64,000 nucleotides of DNA from Bacteroidales bacterium (GTDB taxonomy: Bacteria > Bacteroidota > Bacteroidia > Bacteroidales > UBA10428): positions 19,090-83,089 of the forward strand of contig JAFGQO010000158.1 in the NCBI GenBank assembly GCA_016935615.1. The letters are read 5' to 3'. Both the position numbers and the translations under genes were made by a program. Each line of letters opens with the position of its first letter. The stretch's first letter is position 1. Of the stretch, positions 17,197 through 26,309 are shown piece by piece. The notes beneath the pieces are model-generated. The model had not been told where the DNA came from and did not search any database. It worked only from the letters and a program-made list of their open reading frames with translations.

Positions 17197-17570
17197 CAAA
17201 ATGAGATTATTTCAAAGGGTATATCAACATTCTCACTGAATTCTTCCCCCAGATCAAGCATATCTTCATCATCCTCCTCATAAAACCAGATAACCTGAAT
17301 TTTATTCCCTGCTTCATGTATCTCTTCAAGCTTAATCAGAATGTCCTGTATCAGCTTTGATGTAGCTGTATTGAAATAGATGTATTTAAAAACAAATTCG
17401 GTAAACTCGTTGGGAGAATCTTTGTATTCTTCTAACCAATCTATTACAGGCTGATAAAAGGTAACAACATCTTCGGGAAGAGATCTGCCGGATATTTCAA
17501 AAATATCATTTTCAGGATCCAATAACACTTTTGGTGTATCGTTTGTCGCTCTGATATCTAAAACTTCCAT
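17196..17570 (-). CDS. SiaC-family regulatory phosphoprotein (DUF1987)
   Basis: 124-aa cytosolic protein that looks full length for DUF1987. In Pseudomonas aeruginosa, SiaC is phosphorylated on Thr68 by the kinase SiaB, dephosphorylated by the PP2C phosphatase SiaA, and activates a diguanylate cyclase. Here the equivalent sequence YFNTATSKL puts a Thr at residue 68. Other family hallmarks are FEISGRSLPEDVVTFYQPV and WFYEEDDEDMLDLGEEF. No siaA, siaB or cyclase gene adjoins it, so it is an orphan in this window. Its stop codon borders the 26-bp inverted repeat. Confidence 0.9.
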   Translation of the reverse strand: MEVLDIRATNDTPKVLLDPENDIFEISGRSLPEDVVTFYQPVIDWLEEYKDSPNEFTEFVFKYIYFNTATSKLIQDILIKLEEIHEAGNKIQVIWFYEEDDEDMLDLGEEFSENVDIPFEIISF

Positions 17571-17666
17571 AATACCAGCCTTTTCAGATATTCTATATTA
17601 TAATTACGTTAAGATATAAAATATGTTTTAGAAGAAATCGATTTTTATCAACAAATATGATCCGGA

Positions 17667-18668
17667 TTATGCAATAGCAATTTTGTGTCCGCAAGACAAA
17701 CACAAGCCATCAGGGCTGAGATTTTTTAAATGAACAGAATATCCATCGCGCCGAATGATCACCTGTTTACAGGCAGGACAACTGGTATTCTGAAAAGTAT
17801 TACCGGGTAAATTTCCAACATATACATAATGCAATGATTCACTGGCAAGCTTAGCCATTTTCCAAAGCAAATCAGCAGATGTAGCTTTTGTATCAAGTTT
17901 ATAGCTTGGATAATACCTCGAGATATGCAAAGGCACCTCCTGCCCCAGATTTTGGCTTATCCATGTCACCATCCGATCAAATTGGTTTATATCATCATTG
18001 ATTTCTGTTACGACCAGAAAAGTGATTTCAAGATGACATCCTTTTTCTTTAATTATCAGGAGTGAATCAAGAATGTTTTTCAGTCTTCCTCCGGCAAAAG
18101 TCCGATAAACTTTATCATCAAACCCTTTCAAATCGATATTAAAAGCATCGGTATATTCAGTAAGCTGTAACAAAGGTTTTCTATTTATGTATCCATTAGA
18201 TACAACAACGTTTTGAAATCCATTTTGATGAATTTCTCCGGCAATATCTAACATATATTCATACCATACAACAGGTTCATTATATGTATAGGCAACTCCA
18301 ATATTTAAGGGATTTGATCTCACATATTTCAATATTTCCGTTGGTCCCATTTCAGTCAATCCGCGAAAACCATTTTTCCCTGTTTGCGAGATTTGATGAT
18401 TCTGGCAACATGAACATTTGAAATTGCAGCCAAGCGAGCCGATTGAAAATATTTCTTTTCCCGGATGATAGTGATACAAAGGTTTTTTTTCAATGGGATC
18501 AAAATGCATTGCCGACACAAGTCCGTATACATCCTGAAGTAATGTACCATCCTGATTTTTACGTACTTTACATATTCCGTAATTTCCGGGATTGATGGTG
18601 CATTCGTGCGGGCAAAGCAAACATTTTATTTTGTTGTTATCGAGTTTTATATAAAAGCTTGCTTCCAT
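17667..18668 (-). CDS. AmmeMemoRadiSam-system radical SAM enzyme (PflA-like)
   Basis: 333-aa radical SAM protein. The [4Fe-4S] motif CNFKCSCC (C81, C85, C88) is the CxxxCxxC form; an N-terminal Cys-rich lead CLLCPHECTINPGNYGIC and a C-terminal zinc-ribbon-like pair CPAC...CLSCG frame the barrel. This order matches the radical SAM member of the AmmeMemoRadiSam trio, whose partners are Memo and AMMECR1 domains. Neither partner lies in this window. The reaction is unknown. It begins 47 nt after the stop of the SDR gene on the same strand. Confidence 0.88.
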   Translation of the reverse strand: MEASFYIKLDNNKIKCLLCPHECTINPGNYGICKVRKNQDGTLLQDVYGLVSAMHFDPIEKKPLYHYHPGKEIFSIGSLGCNFKCSCCQNHQISQTGKNGFRGLTEMGPTEILKYVRSNPLNIGVAYTYNEPVVWYEYMLDIAGEIHQNGFQNVVVSNGYINRKPLLQLTEYTDAFNIDLKGFDDKVYRTFAGGRLKNILDSLLIIKEKGCHLEITFLVVTEINDDINQFDRMVTWISQNLGQEVPLHISRYYPSYKLDTKATSADLLWKMAKLASESLHYVYVGNLPGNTFQNTSCPACKQVIIRRDGYSVHLKNLSPDGLCLSCGHKIAIA

Positions 18669-18715
18669 TGATACAGATGATTTATATTTGATCGATATAG
18701 AAACACAATGTATGA

Positions 18716-19417
18716 TTACAATTCTGCATTTTTCAGTTCTATAGCTGATAAAAATTGTCCGTTCGGACCATCATCATTGATTGTAGCCGGAACAAGAGCT
18801 CCAGGCAAAGTATCTTCTACTTCGTACCACGCATCTTTCCCTCCCATATCTGTTTTTAACCATCCCGGATCAAGAGAGTTAATTCTTACTCCCGTGTTCT
18901 CCAGCTTCACTGAAATATCTTCCGTTAACTTATTAACAGCAGCCTTTGATACACTATACGGAGCAAGTTCCGGCTGATCTTTTATTCCCGATGTCAGGTT
19001 GATCACACGACCATATCCACGCTCAATCATTCCCGGAATAAAAGCTGAACATAAATAATACATAGCAAATACATTCACCTGGAAAGTGCTTTCCCAGTCT
19101 TCTCTTGTATGTCCCCAGATAGTGTTGCGATAGGGTGACATGATTGCTGCATTGTTATACAAAATATCAATGCCCCCAAATGTATCCAGTATCTCTTTCA
19201 CCAATTTTGACAGTTGATCATTATCTGATAAATCTCCTTCAACCCGATGGACCTCAACATGATAGTCTTTTAATAAGGCAAACGTCCGGGTTGTGTTTTC
19301 CATCTTGCGCCCATGAAGGATTATATTGGCGCCCAGGCTGGCCAGACCTAATGATATCTGTTGCCCGACACCTCTGCTTGATCCTGTTACCAAAGCTGTT
19401 TTTCCCTTTAATTTCAT
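18716..19417 (-). CDS. Short-chain dehydrogenase/reductase (SDR)
   Basis: 233-aa classical SDR, NAD(P)-dependent. The cofactor motif is TGSSRGVGQQ (residues 11-20), NNAA is present, the catalytic Ser lies in INLTSG and the YxxxK pair in YSVSKAAV; the family tail motif SLDPGWLKTDMGG follows. The Arg of SSRG favours NADP(H). The substrate cannot be inferred. It is the first gene of a possible SDR-radical SAM pair. Confidence 0.92.
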   Translation of the reverse strand: MKLKGKTALVTGSSRGVGQQISLGLASLGANIILHGRKMENTTRTFALLKDYHVEVHRVEGDLSDNDQLSKLVKEILDTFGGIDILYNNAAIMSPYRNTIWGHTREDWESTFQVNVFAMYYLCSAFIPGMIERGYGRVINLTSGIKDQPELAPYSVSKAAVNKLTEDISVKLENTGVRINSLDPGWLKTDMGGKDAWYEVEDTLPGALVPATINDDGPNGQFLSAIELKNAEL

Positions 19418-19571
19418 CCTTATGCGATTGTATCCTGTATATTATACACTATTTATTTTATTTATTAAGATGTTCAGATCATATATCTTATAATGGATAC
19501 CAGCAGTATGAATGTCCACCTAAATTTTCTATGTGTCGCTTTATGAATGTGCGTCAACAAAATTAAGAAGG

Positions 19572-20498
19572 CTACCTGTTGATTCTATACTTTTCAGCGA
19601 ATTTTTCGGAGATGTAATTATCATAGTTTTCACAAACATGTGAAGCAAATTCAACTGCAGTCTCAATAATCTGTTTCCACTCATCCAAAGTAAGATTCTG
19701 CAGTTGTTTGTGACCAATGTTGTTCTTAAATAAGGAGTACACAATTCCGGCATTAAAATTATCACCGGCTCCTATGGTACTTTTTGATACAATAGATTTA
19801 ATTGAAAATTTCGCGGACAATTTAGGAGTTCGCAGAAAAACTCCTTTTGTCGACGAAGTATACAGCATACAAGGAGGTTTTTCTCCAAATTGCCGAAAGG
19901 TTTCGTCAGCATCCTTTGAACCGTATATGAGTGAGAAATCCTCATGAGAACCCCTGACAATACTTGCAAATGATATATTCTCAAGTATCATCGGCTTCAA
20001 CTGGGGAAGATCATGAAGGTGCTGTTTTCTGAAATTCGGATCATAAATAATGATGGCTTTTTTCTTATAGGCTTCCTTAATAAAATGCATCAGTTTTGCT
20101 CGCACCTCCGGAGTTATCGCATAAAAAGAACCGAATAAAACAATGTCATCCTGGTTCACATGAGGAAAATCAATATTTAACCTTTTTTCCGGATAGATTT
20201 TATAAAAATCATAACTGGCATCGTTGTTTTCATTCAAAAATGCCAGTGCCAATGCTGATTTCCCATCATAATACCGATATACATAATCGGTGTTAACATT
20301 GTTGTTTTTAAGAAAGAGATCGATAAAATTGCCTACTTCATCCAGACCATATTCCCCAATAAACTGAACAGGAATATTCAAACGACCCAAACTAACTGCC
20401 GTATTTAAACATGCTCCTCCTGCCTTAGCTGTAAATGGTTGTTTCTCTTTAATTAAAATATCCAGCACCGTTTCTCCAATAGCATATACTTTCCGCAT
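19572..20498 (-). CDS. PfkB-family carbohydrate kinase (fructokinase-like)
   Basis: 308-aa sugar kinase. The N-terminal PfkB signature region is AKAGGACLNTAVSLGRL, and the anion-hole/catalytic motif is IGAGDNFNAGI (catalytic Asp about 246). FKNNNVNTDYVYRY is the lid-region text typical of fructokinase or ribokinase relatives. It phosphorylates a sugar with ATP; specificity unknown. Its ATG overlaps the stop of the upstream isochorismatase-like gene (TAATG), so the two are translationally coupled. Confidence 0.9.
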   Translation of the reverse strand: MRKVYAIGETVLDILIKEKQPFTAKAGGACLNTAVSLGRLNIPVQFIGEYGLDEVGNFIDLFLKNNNVNTDYVYRYYDGKSALALAFLNENNDASYDFYKIYPEKRLNIDFPHVNQDDIVLFGSFYAITPEVRAKLMHFIKEAYKKKAIIIYDPNFRKQHLHDLPQLKPMILENISFASIVRGSHEDFSLIYGSKDADETFRQFGEKPPCMLYTSSTKGVFLRTPKLSAKFSIKSIVSKSTIGAGDNFNAGIVYSLFKNNIGHKQLQNLTLDEWKQIIETAVEFASHVCENYDNYISEKFAEKYRINR

Positions 20499-21049
20499 TA
20501 TCCTTTCTCTTTTACCAATTTCAATAAATCATTATATTCACCCGTTCCTGCTTCCCTGCAAAGTTCAAAAAGTATTGATTCACTTGATGTGATCACAGAA
20601 CCTACATCACGCATACGCCATACTGCAACATCTTTGTCACTTTCCTGGCTTGATCCGATGCAATCATTGACAATTACCGGATTAAAGTTATTATAAAGCA
20701 GATCCAGTGCTGTCTGCAGAATGCAAATATGAGCCTCGACACCCATCATAATCACATTTCTTTTCCCTATGCGATTTAACACTTTAATAAAAGCAGGTTC
20801 ACGATAACAGCTGAAAGTCTTTTTTTCAATGTATGAAAAATTGCCTATTGCCTTGTTTATCTCAGAGATTGTTGCTCCCATACCTTTCGTGTTTTGCTGG
20901 GTAACAACAATAGGGACTTCGAATAATTTCAATCCCTTAAGCAACCGAAGGGTATGCCGAACCAATAACTTGCTCTTATCCATTGCAGGTATCATCTTTT
21001 CCTGCATGTCTATAACAAGACCAATCGTATTTTCACGGTTAATTCTCAT
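20498..21049 (-). CDS. Isochorismatase-family cysteine hydrolase
   Basis: 183 aa from the ATG at 21049; the track's longer form uses a TTG five codons upstream. The cysteine-hydrolase triad is visible: Asp in LVIDMQEKM (about 14), Lys in EKKTFSCY (about 81) and Cys in GVEAHICILQTA (about 118). The MQEKM...VVTQQNTKGMG layout recalls YcaC-type members. Such enzymes hydrolyse small amides or ureido-type substrates. Its stop overlaps the kinase start by one base, indicating coupled expression, but I see no pathway that explains the pairing. Confidence 0.88.
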   Translation of the reverse strand: MRINRENTIGLVIDMQEKMIPAMDKSKLLVRHTLRLLKGLKLFEVPIVVTQQNTKGMGATISEINKAIGNFSYIEKKTFSCYREPAFIKVLNRIGKRNVIMMGVEAHICILQTALDLLYNNFNPVIVNDCIGSSQESDKDVAVWRMRDVGSVITSSESILFELCREAGTGEYNDLLKLVKEKG

Positions 21050-21217
21050 AACTTGTGATGACAAAAATACACATTAACTTTTTTAAAAGACAATATTTAT
21101 CAGTTAAGTACTTTTTTCCCTTGATTGGATTAGTCAATAAGCAGGTCAAATAGTATTGCTCTTCCCCCACTAATATAATTGAAAATTCTCTATAAGAAAA
21201 ATATTCCGTTCTTGTTA

Positions 21218-21814
21218 TTAAACTTGTCTTGATTTTTGACCCAAATAACCTCCATGATGCCGTTTGGCATAATCCTGGGCTGAAAATTGAATTCTTTCCA
21301 TCATTAAAACTACTAAAATATCTCCTATTACAGTCATGGTGGTGGTAGAAGTCGTGGGAGTCAATCCCAACGGACAAACTTCATCAGGATTGCCAGTATT
21401 AAAAACGATATCGGATAATTCACCCAAAGGGCTGTTTGCATTTCCTGTTAAAACCATAACAGGTATCTCGGAAAAGAGATTTTTACTCAGTTTAAAAAGT
21501 TCCAGTATTTCGCGGGTCTTGCCGGAATTGGAAACCAAAAAAATCATGTCATTATATTGAATAACTCCAAGATCTCCATGCTGAGCATCACTCGGATGTA
21601 AAAAAATGGCCGGAGTACCTGTTGAACTAAAGGTTGTTGCTATATTTTGGGCAATTTGTCCGGCTTTTCCCATACCACTGACTATCAGCTTTCCGTGCAT
21701 TTGGTGTACATGTCGGTAAATCAGATCAACTGCTTTTTTATAAACGTCGCTTACCGGTATGTTCCTGATAGCGTCTGCCTCCTTTTCAAGCAATTTCATT
21801 ATTCTTTCTTCCAT
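21218..21814 (-). CDS. SIS-domain sugar-phosphate isomerase (KpsF/GutQ-like, no CBS domains)
   Basis: 198 aa from the ATG at 21814; the track begins at a TTG nine codons upstream. The single SIS domain has GKLIVSGMGKAGQIAQNIA, FLHPSDAQHGDLG, VSNSGKTREIL and the family motif CPLGLTPTTSTT, all typical of D-arabinose-5-phosphate isomerases of the KpsF/GutQ group. E. coli versions are about 320 aa with two CBS domains; short CBS-less forms are known in Bacteroides. A role in Kdo supply for LPS is likely, but a hexulose-phosphate isomerase role beside the PfkB kinase is possible. It lies 168 nt upstream of the isochorismatase gene on the same strand. Confidence 0.85.
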   Translation of the reverse strand: MEERIMKLLEKEADAIRNIPVSDVYKKAVDLIYRHVHQMHGKLIVSGMGKAGQIAQNIATTFSSTGTPAIFLHPSDAQHGDLGVIQYNDMIFLVSNSGKTREILELFKLSKNLFSEIPVMVLTGNANSPLGELSDIVFNTGNPDEVCPLGLTPTTSTTTMTVIGDILVVLMMERIQFSAQDYAKRHHGGYLGQKSRQV

Positions 21815-21979
21815 CGATTTTTTTTTCAAATATAATCTCAATCATCTGGATTGGAAAATTATTTTATCCCGGGTGAATAAAATTAAGCATAATCGGATTG
21901 CGGATTGTGAATTTGGAATAAATTGTAAGTATCAAGTAACCATTCTAAAAATAACAAACTCCAAACTCAATATCCAATA

Positions 21980-22260
21980 ATTATCAATCTTATCTTTCCA
22001 ACTTCTCATCTTCTCAACTTCTCTACACAAGCCATGGTTTCGTTCCGTTCCCCTTAAATGGTCTCTGGTCTATAGTTTGCAGTTAAACAGTTACACGATT
22101 AAACAGTTAAACAAGAAACCCAAGAACCTAAAAACCGTCTCATCTTCGTCTTCCGACTTCGGACTTCCGACTCCAAACTCTAAACATCTCACCTCATCAA
22201 CTATTCAACTTTCGATTTCTTACTTCTCAACCAATCAACTTCTCACCATTCAGCATAACG
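21980..22260 (-). repeat. Low-complexity dispersed repeat with 41-bp core (copy A)
   Basis: A non-coding stretch made of short CTTCTCAACTT/AACAGTTAAAC-like units. Its core 22150-22190, read on the minus strand as GAGATGTTTAG-A-GTTTGGAGTCGG..., matches 38 of 41 positions with 35590-35630 on the plus strand. Flanks share GTTGA(T)-rich text in both copies. No ORF in it has coding character. The rest of the 21815-22323 gap is plain AT-rich DNA. Confidence 0.75.
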
Positions 22261-22323
22261 GTTTCCCTCAATTAACTTATTTTTATCCTTACTTTTACAA
22301 TAAACAAAATCTTGGTTTGAATT

Positions 22324-23835
22324 ATGAATTTCTCCCTTCAGAAAGGCATTTTTATCCCGATTGTATGTATGATCTTATTCTATTCATGCAATTACAAAAG
22401 AAAACTTACCGCCAAAAATATACGACTTTCGCCACTATATTCTTCAGGCATGGTCATTCAGGCATCGCCAAACACGGTTATCAGAGGGTATGCAGATCCC
22501 GGATCGGTACTTGCAGTAAGAATAGCTGACTACCTAAAAACCGTACATACTGATTCATCCGGGAAATGGATGGCTCAATTTCCTGAGATCATCCTCAAAA
22601 AATCATTCTCAATCAGTATTGAAGGTGTTGACACAATCATTGAGTTAAAACATGTTATTGCCGGTAAAGTTTATCTTGTTACCGGAGATGCATTTTTGGA
22701 TCCTGCCGCAGTCTTACGTGAGAATTTTTGTGATGAAATGAATAAGGAACCCTATTTTCATCGAATAAAAGTATTTCAACCACTCCCATCTGACATTTCC
22801 AAACCTGCACTGCAATACAGTGAAGGAGAATGGAAACCTGCAGAAGAAGTTACAAATGATCCGAAAACCTGTAAAATAATTGCACTGATCAGAAAATTTT
22901 CAAATCGAAAAACAAAAAATATAGGTATAATTGATCTTACATGGCCCGGATCAACCATAGATTCATGGACCCCCGGAACAATATCGGATGATAACGTCAA
23001 AATAACACCTGAAAGATCAGGTATTGAACCTGTTCTAAAATACAACGACAGTATTTTTTCGGTCATCAGGCATATGTCGGACACTTGCACCGAAGGTATC
23101 TCAAGAGGAATAAAAAGACTATGGTTTGATGACGAATTCTGGAGAGAAACAACTTTGCCGGTAATCCTGCCAAATCGAATTGATTTTCCCAAAAAACGCA
23201 TAGTTTATTTGAGGAAAAAGATATACATATCATCCAGGTACCTTGCATCCGAATTCTTTATTCACCTGGGAAAAGTACATGGAAAAGCCGACTACTATTT
23301 CAACGAAACCAAACTGGAAGGCACCAGTATTGAAAATGGGCGAACCATGCTTGTTGTGCCTGATTCAGCTATGCGAGCATGGTCAAATCTGCTGGCGGTG
23401 AGATTTTTCTGTACAGATAGCCTGGCAGGAATATACGGACCGGAATTTACATGTCTGAATGGTGATTCTTCATTTTATATTGACATAGAGAAAAACTGGA
23501 AGTACAATGCATCGCTGGAAAAAAACTTCCCACAACACATTGAAATTGAGACCTATCCGTCGGGTATGTTCAATGGTATGCTTGCTCCGGTTCTGAATCA
23601 CCCTTATTCTGCATTTGTCTGGTATGGTGGTTACAATGATATTGTTGCTCCTGAACATTATGAAAAGAGCATCTGCGAGCTTCTCAGAGTTGCAGGCAGA
23701 GAGGAAAATTATATAGCATTCGATTTATCTTCAGACGATGACACTCTGGTATTTGGACACAGCTTAAAGCAACTTGAATTCAAATTAAAAATGGCGGCTA
23801 AGCGATGTGATGCTTCAGTCGTTGTGATAGAATAA
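22324..23835 (+). CDS. Sialate O-acetylesterase-like lipoprotein with lost catalytic motifs (probable pseudoenzyme)
   Basis: 503 aa with a lipobox-like signal peptide (ILFYSC, Cys about 22). The layout follows SASA/sialate-O-acetylesterase proteins: N-terminal Ig-like part (LSPLYSSGMVIQASPNTVIRG, then DSSGKWMAQFPE), an inserted jelly-roll part (FWRETTLPVILPNR, IVYLRKKIYI) and the C-terminal lobe (PSGMFNGMLAPVLN). But the nucleophile motif GxSNM is replaced by GDAFLD after GKVYLVT, and the C-terminal WYQGESN-type motif reads WYGGYND. Catalytic Ser loss suggests a binding or regulatory role, or decay, though the reading frame is fully intact. The homology is my recognition of motifs, not a search result. 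Confidence 0.68.
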   Translation: MNFSLQKGIFIPIVCMILFYSCNYKRKLTAKNIRLSPLYSSGMVIQASPNTVIRGYADPGSVLAVRIADYLKTVHTDSSGKWMAQFPEIILKKSFSISIEGVDTIIELKHVIAGKVYLVTGDAFLDPAAVLRENFCDEMNKEPYFHRIKVFQPLPSDISKPALQYSEGEWKPAEEVTNDPKTCKIIALIRKFSNRKTKNIGIIDLTWPGSTIDSWTPGTISDDNVKITPERSGIEPVLKYNDSIFSVIRHMSDTCTEGISRGIKRLWFDDEFWRETTLPVILPNRIDFPKKRIVYLRKKIYISSRYLASEFFIHLGKVHGKADYYFNETKLEGTSIENGRTMLVVPDSAMRAWSNLLAVRFFCTDSLAGIYGPEFTCLNGDSSFYIDIEKNWKYNASLEKNFPQHIEIETYPSGMFNGMLAPVLNHPYSAFVWYGGYNDIVAPEHYEKSICELLRVAGREENYIAFDLSSDDDTLVFGHSLKQLEFKLKMAAKRCDASVVVIE

Positions 23836-23838
23836 CTA

Positions 23839-23906
23839 AAAAGTTACCTTATTTATTTGGCAGCAGTGCAATGTAAAAATTGAAAACCAAACAAAAGGTA
23901 ACTTTT
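23839..23906. terminator. Possible bidirectional terminator between converging genes
   Basis: AAAAGTTACCTT (23839-23850) and AAGGTAACTTTT (23895-23906) are perfect 12-bp inverted arms 44 nt apart, right between the stops of the SASA-like and barrel genes. The long loop and short T tract make it a weak candidate. Confidence 0.4.
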
Positions 23907-23918
23907 CGAGTTTACATA

Positions 23919-24614
23919 TTACCGGTTATCAAAAAAATCAAGGTTTATCCCCAGAAATAAATAAACCATCCCGGGATTCAGTCTTAAGCCTCTGAGCTCA
24001 GTACTGTTATCCACACTCAACTCCTGGCTCAGAATATAGTCGTGATTTAATACATCTCTGAATAGTTTTTCGTATTTTAATCCCAGTGTAAAGCAAACGA
24101 ACCGGATTTCTCCTCCTGCCATCATCCCGATGTTATTCCTGTTCAGTTCTTCATCAAGTAAATATCTTCTTCCGTCAAGAGAGCCGGAACGGATTGCTCT
24201 GATCGTTCGCTCATAAAACAATCCCGTGTTCAGGGAGAATACAATTCTCGCCTTGTAAACATGAAACTGATACTGATTGATTACTCCAAACCTCCAGGCA
24301 TTTCTGCGCAGCAAGGCATTTGTGTTGTACTGCATCATGGACGAACCATCTGAAGCAAGAAACCCGGAATAATTGCAGAATCTTATTGTATCGCTGCGAT
24401 AACCGATCATGAATTTCAGTGCGACATTTCCACCGGTATTGTGGAAACGTATAAATCCATTGTGTATGTATGTTCGTATAGACTGGTCGTATGCAGAACT
24501 TGGATTTGATTTATTGCTCCAACCTATATCAAATTGATATCCCAATCCAAAGCCTTGTGCAAAGGAAGATGTACCAATACACACAAATAAGATGAAGAAC
24601 AGAATTTTTCTCAT
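23919..24614 (-). CDS. Outer-membrane beta-barrel-like protein of a lipoprotein cluster
   Basis: 231 aa from the ATG at 24614; the track form adds seven residues from a GTG. The signal peptide ends SFAQG (about residue 21). The rest alternates polar and aromatic residues in strands (FGLGYQFDIGW, VALKFMIGYRS, RFGVINQYQF, IVFSLNTGLFYE, FVCFTLGLKYEKLF) and ends in a strand with a hydrophobic/Phe pattern (VYLFLGINLDFF), consistent with an 8-10-strand barrel. It starts 10 nt after the stop of the larger lipoprotein gene and belongs to the same operon. No specific family recognised. Confidence 0.72.
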   Translation of the reverse strand: MRKILFFILFVCIGTSSFAQGFGLGYQFDIGWSNKSNPSSAYDQSIRTYIHNGFIRFHNTGGNVALKFMIGYRSDTIRFCNYSGFLASDGSSMMQYNTNALLRRNAWRFGVINQYQFHVYKARIVFSLNTGLFYERTIRAIRSGSLDGRRYLLDEELNRNNIGMMAGGEIRFVCFTLGLKYEKLFRDVLNHDYILSQELSVDNSTELRGLRLNPGMVYLFLGINLDFFDNR

Positions 24615-24624
24615 AAGTAAAAAT

Positions 24625-26259
24625 TTATTCCACACTGATTTCCCTTAGCTGTACATTATCTCTTCCCACGGCACGTGATCTGTCCTTTTCATATACCCAC
24701 AACAAAGTATGTGTTCCGACATCAAATATCATACTGAAACTAACCCATCCGGATTCTCCGCTCACATTGCTTATTTCATTCACACCATCAGCTGAGAAGG
24801 AAAATACATCGTAGGTAGTTTCAGAGCTGACATTGTATTCGAAAGTCAGAATTGCCGGCTCACTGTTGATAAGCCTTGCTTCCATGATTGTGATTTCGTT
24901 GTCCGGTATTTCAGGACTTTGATACATACCTTCAATCAAAGGCCATGGTGATGCAAATTCTATGCGATTGTATACATATTCATCCAGTTCATTTATGGTA
25001 ACGCACAACTGGTATTCAAAAGTTTTGACTTTTGTCCTGGCAAAATTCAAAGCTACCAGTGAATCGTATGCAGCAGGCACCTGATAGGAAGGTGTAATTT
25101 TCCCCGGTTCTATAGTCAATCCAAGATATTCCTCCATCTCGTTGTATAAGCCAAGTATCTCCTCAGTGTTGTTTTCAATTCTGATCGCCTTATGAGGAAT
25201 GCCTGATCGCAGGATTACATTTTCATTCTGTACAACAGATACACCGGTAAATACAGCTACCTGATCACCGCCAAGGTTCTTGGTTATGATGGTATAATCT
25301 TCAACAGGGATAATAAAAGTCGACTCACCCCGAGAGGGTATACTTGATAATCCCTGGGAAGATCCGTCAACAATTGCGATATCTTCAATCAGATTATCGT
25401 TTGCATATACATTGATCACAAAATCACTCTCATTTTTAATGGTTATCTCACCAACTTTGCCTATCGTGCTGTAAAAGAAAGGTATATCAATCTCAGCCTC
25501 TTTGTGGTACTCATTGATCACCACCTCATCTGTCTCTTCAGCCCAGCCAATATCTATTATATCTCCACTCTGAGAATTGGGATCGGAAAACCAGTAATGA
25601 TAATAAAGATATTGTACACCATAATCTACACTTACCATCTTATCGGTAATTCCGGGTTGCAGTGATGCTAATCTGGCCCCATTCTTACTATTGAGGAATA
25701 TATCTACCTGGTAAATTACCTCAAGTCCGTATTCATCAAGATTTGGATAATTTAATAACAGTGTGCCGGATCCGGCATAATTATCATCTCCTGTAATAAG
25801 CCAATTTGCTCTTTCTTCCGGCAGAGTGGTATTCGATAAGGCCACACTCCATTGCCTGTATACTTTTGACAGATCCGGGTTTTGTTCATCAATAACATCA
25901 TCATTCAACCAAATCTGGAGAAGACAGACTTCAAACTGCTCGTTGGGTATGTTCACAAGAAAACTCTCAGAATCAGGTGGTATACAAGTAATTGGCCCGT
26001 TTATACCATTATATCCTGTATAGTTTTTATACAACAACAATGTCTGGCCGGTTTGATTGTTTATGATCAGATTGCCGGTTTCATCAGGATAGCAATTTCT
26101 GTCGAAATCATATTCACAGGAATTGTCATCAATATCGGCAGCTACATCATAATTTACAGCATCCGGATCAGTGCATCCATAATGCTCAATCTCACATTGA
26201 CTAACAAACAGAGAAACAATAATAAAAGATAGAATTGCTAATGGTCTTGTGTTTCTCAT
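24625..26259 (-). CDS. Large surface lipoprotein with GCTDP-type module (paralogue of the 26407-27453 gene)
   Basis: 544 aa from the ATG at 26259; the track form has 30 extra residues that precede an obvious signal peptide. The lipobox is FVSQC. A short Cys module follows immediately (YGCTDPDAVNYDVAADIDDNSCEYD), a motif widespread in Bacteroidota exported proteins. The central part (residues about 55-310) is paralogous to the next gene: GNLIINNQTGQTLLLYKNY, YRQWSVALSN, ANWLITGD, KNGARLASLQPG and YYHYWFSDPNS all have direct counterparts. A C-terminal beta-sandwich of about 130 residues is unique to this protein. Function unknown. Confidence 0.75.
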   Translation of the reverse strand: MRNTRPLAILSFIIVSLFVSQCEIEHYGCTDPDAVNYDVAADIDDNSCEYDFDRNCYPDETGNLIINNQTGQTLLLYKNYTGYNGINGPITCIPPDSESFLVNIPNEQFEVCLLQIWLNDDVIDEQNPDLSKVYRQWSVALSNTTLPEERANWLITGDDNYAGSGTLLLNYPNLDEYGLEVIYQVDIFLNSKNGARLASLQPGITDKMVSVDYGVQYLYYHYWFSDPNSQSGDIIDIGWAEETDEVVINEYHKEAEIDIPFFYSTIGKVGEITIKNESDFVINVYANDNLIEDIAIVDGSSQGLSSIPSRGESTFIIPVEDYTIITKNLGGDQVAVFTGVSVVQNENVILRSGIPHKAIRIENNTEEILGLYNEMEEYLGLTIEPGKITPSYQVPAAYDSLVALNFARTKVKTFEYQLCVTINELDEYVYNRIEFASPWPLIEGMYQSPEIPDNEITIMEARLINSEPAILTFEYNVSSETTYDVFSFSADGVNEISNVSGESGWVSFSMIFDVGTHTLLWVYEKDRSRAVGRDNVQLREISVE

Positions 26260-26309
26260 ATGAATCGAAATTAAGGAGTTATTTATTTCATTCTTCCCAC
26301 CTTTGTGTC

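Noticed and set aside
22077-22529. 150-aa plus-strand ORF
   Set aside because: It lies in the low-complexity dispersed repeat and reads into another frame of the SASA-like gene; composition is Ser/Thr/Asn-rich without structure.
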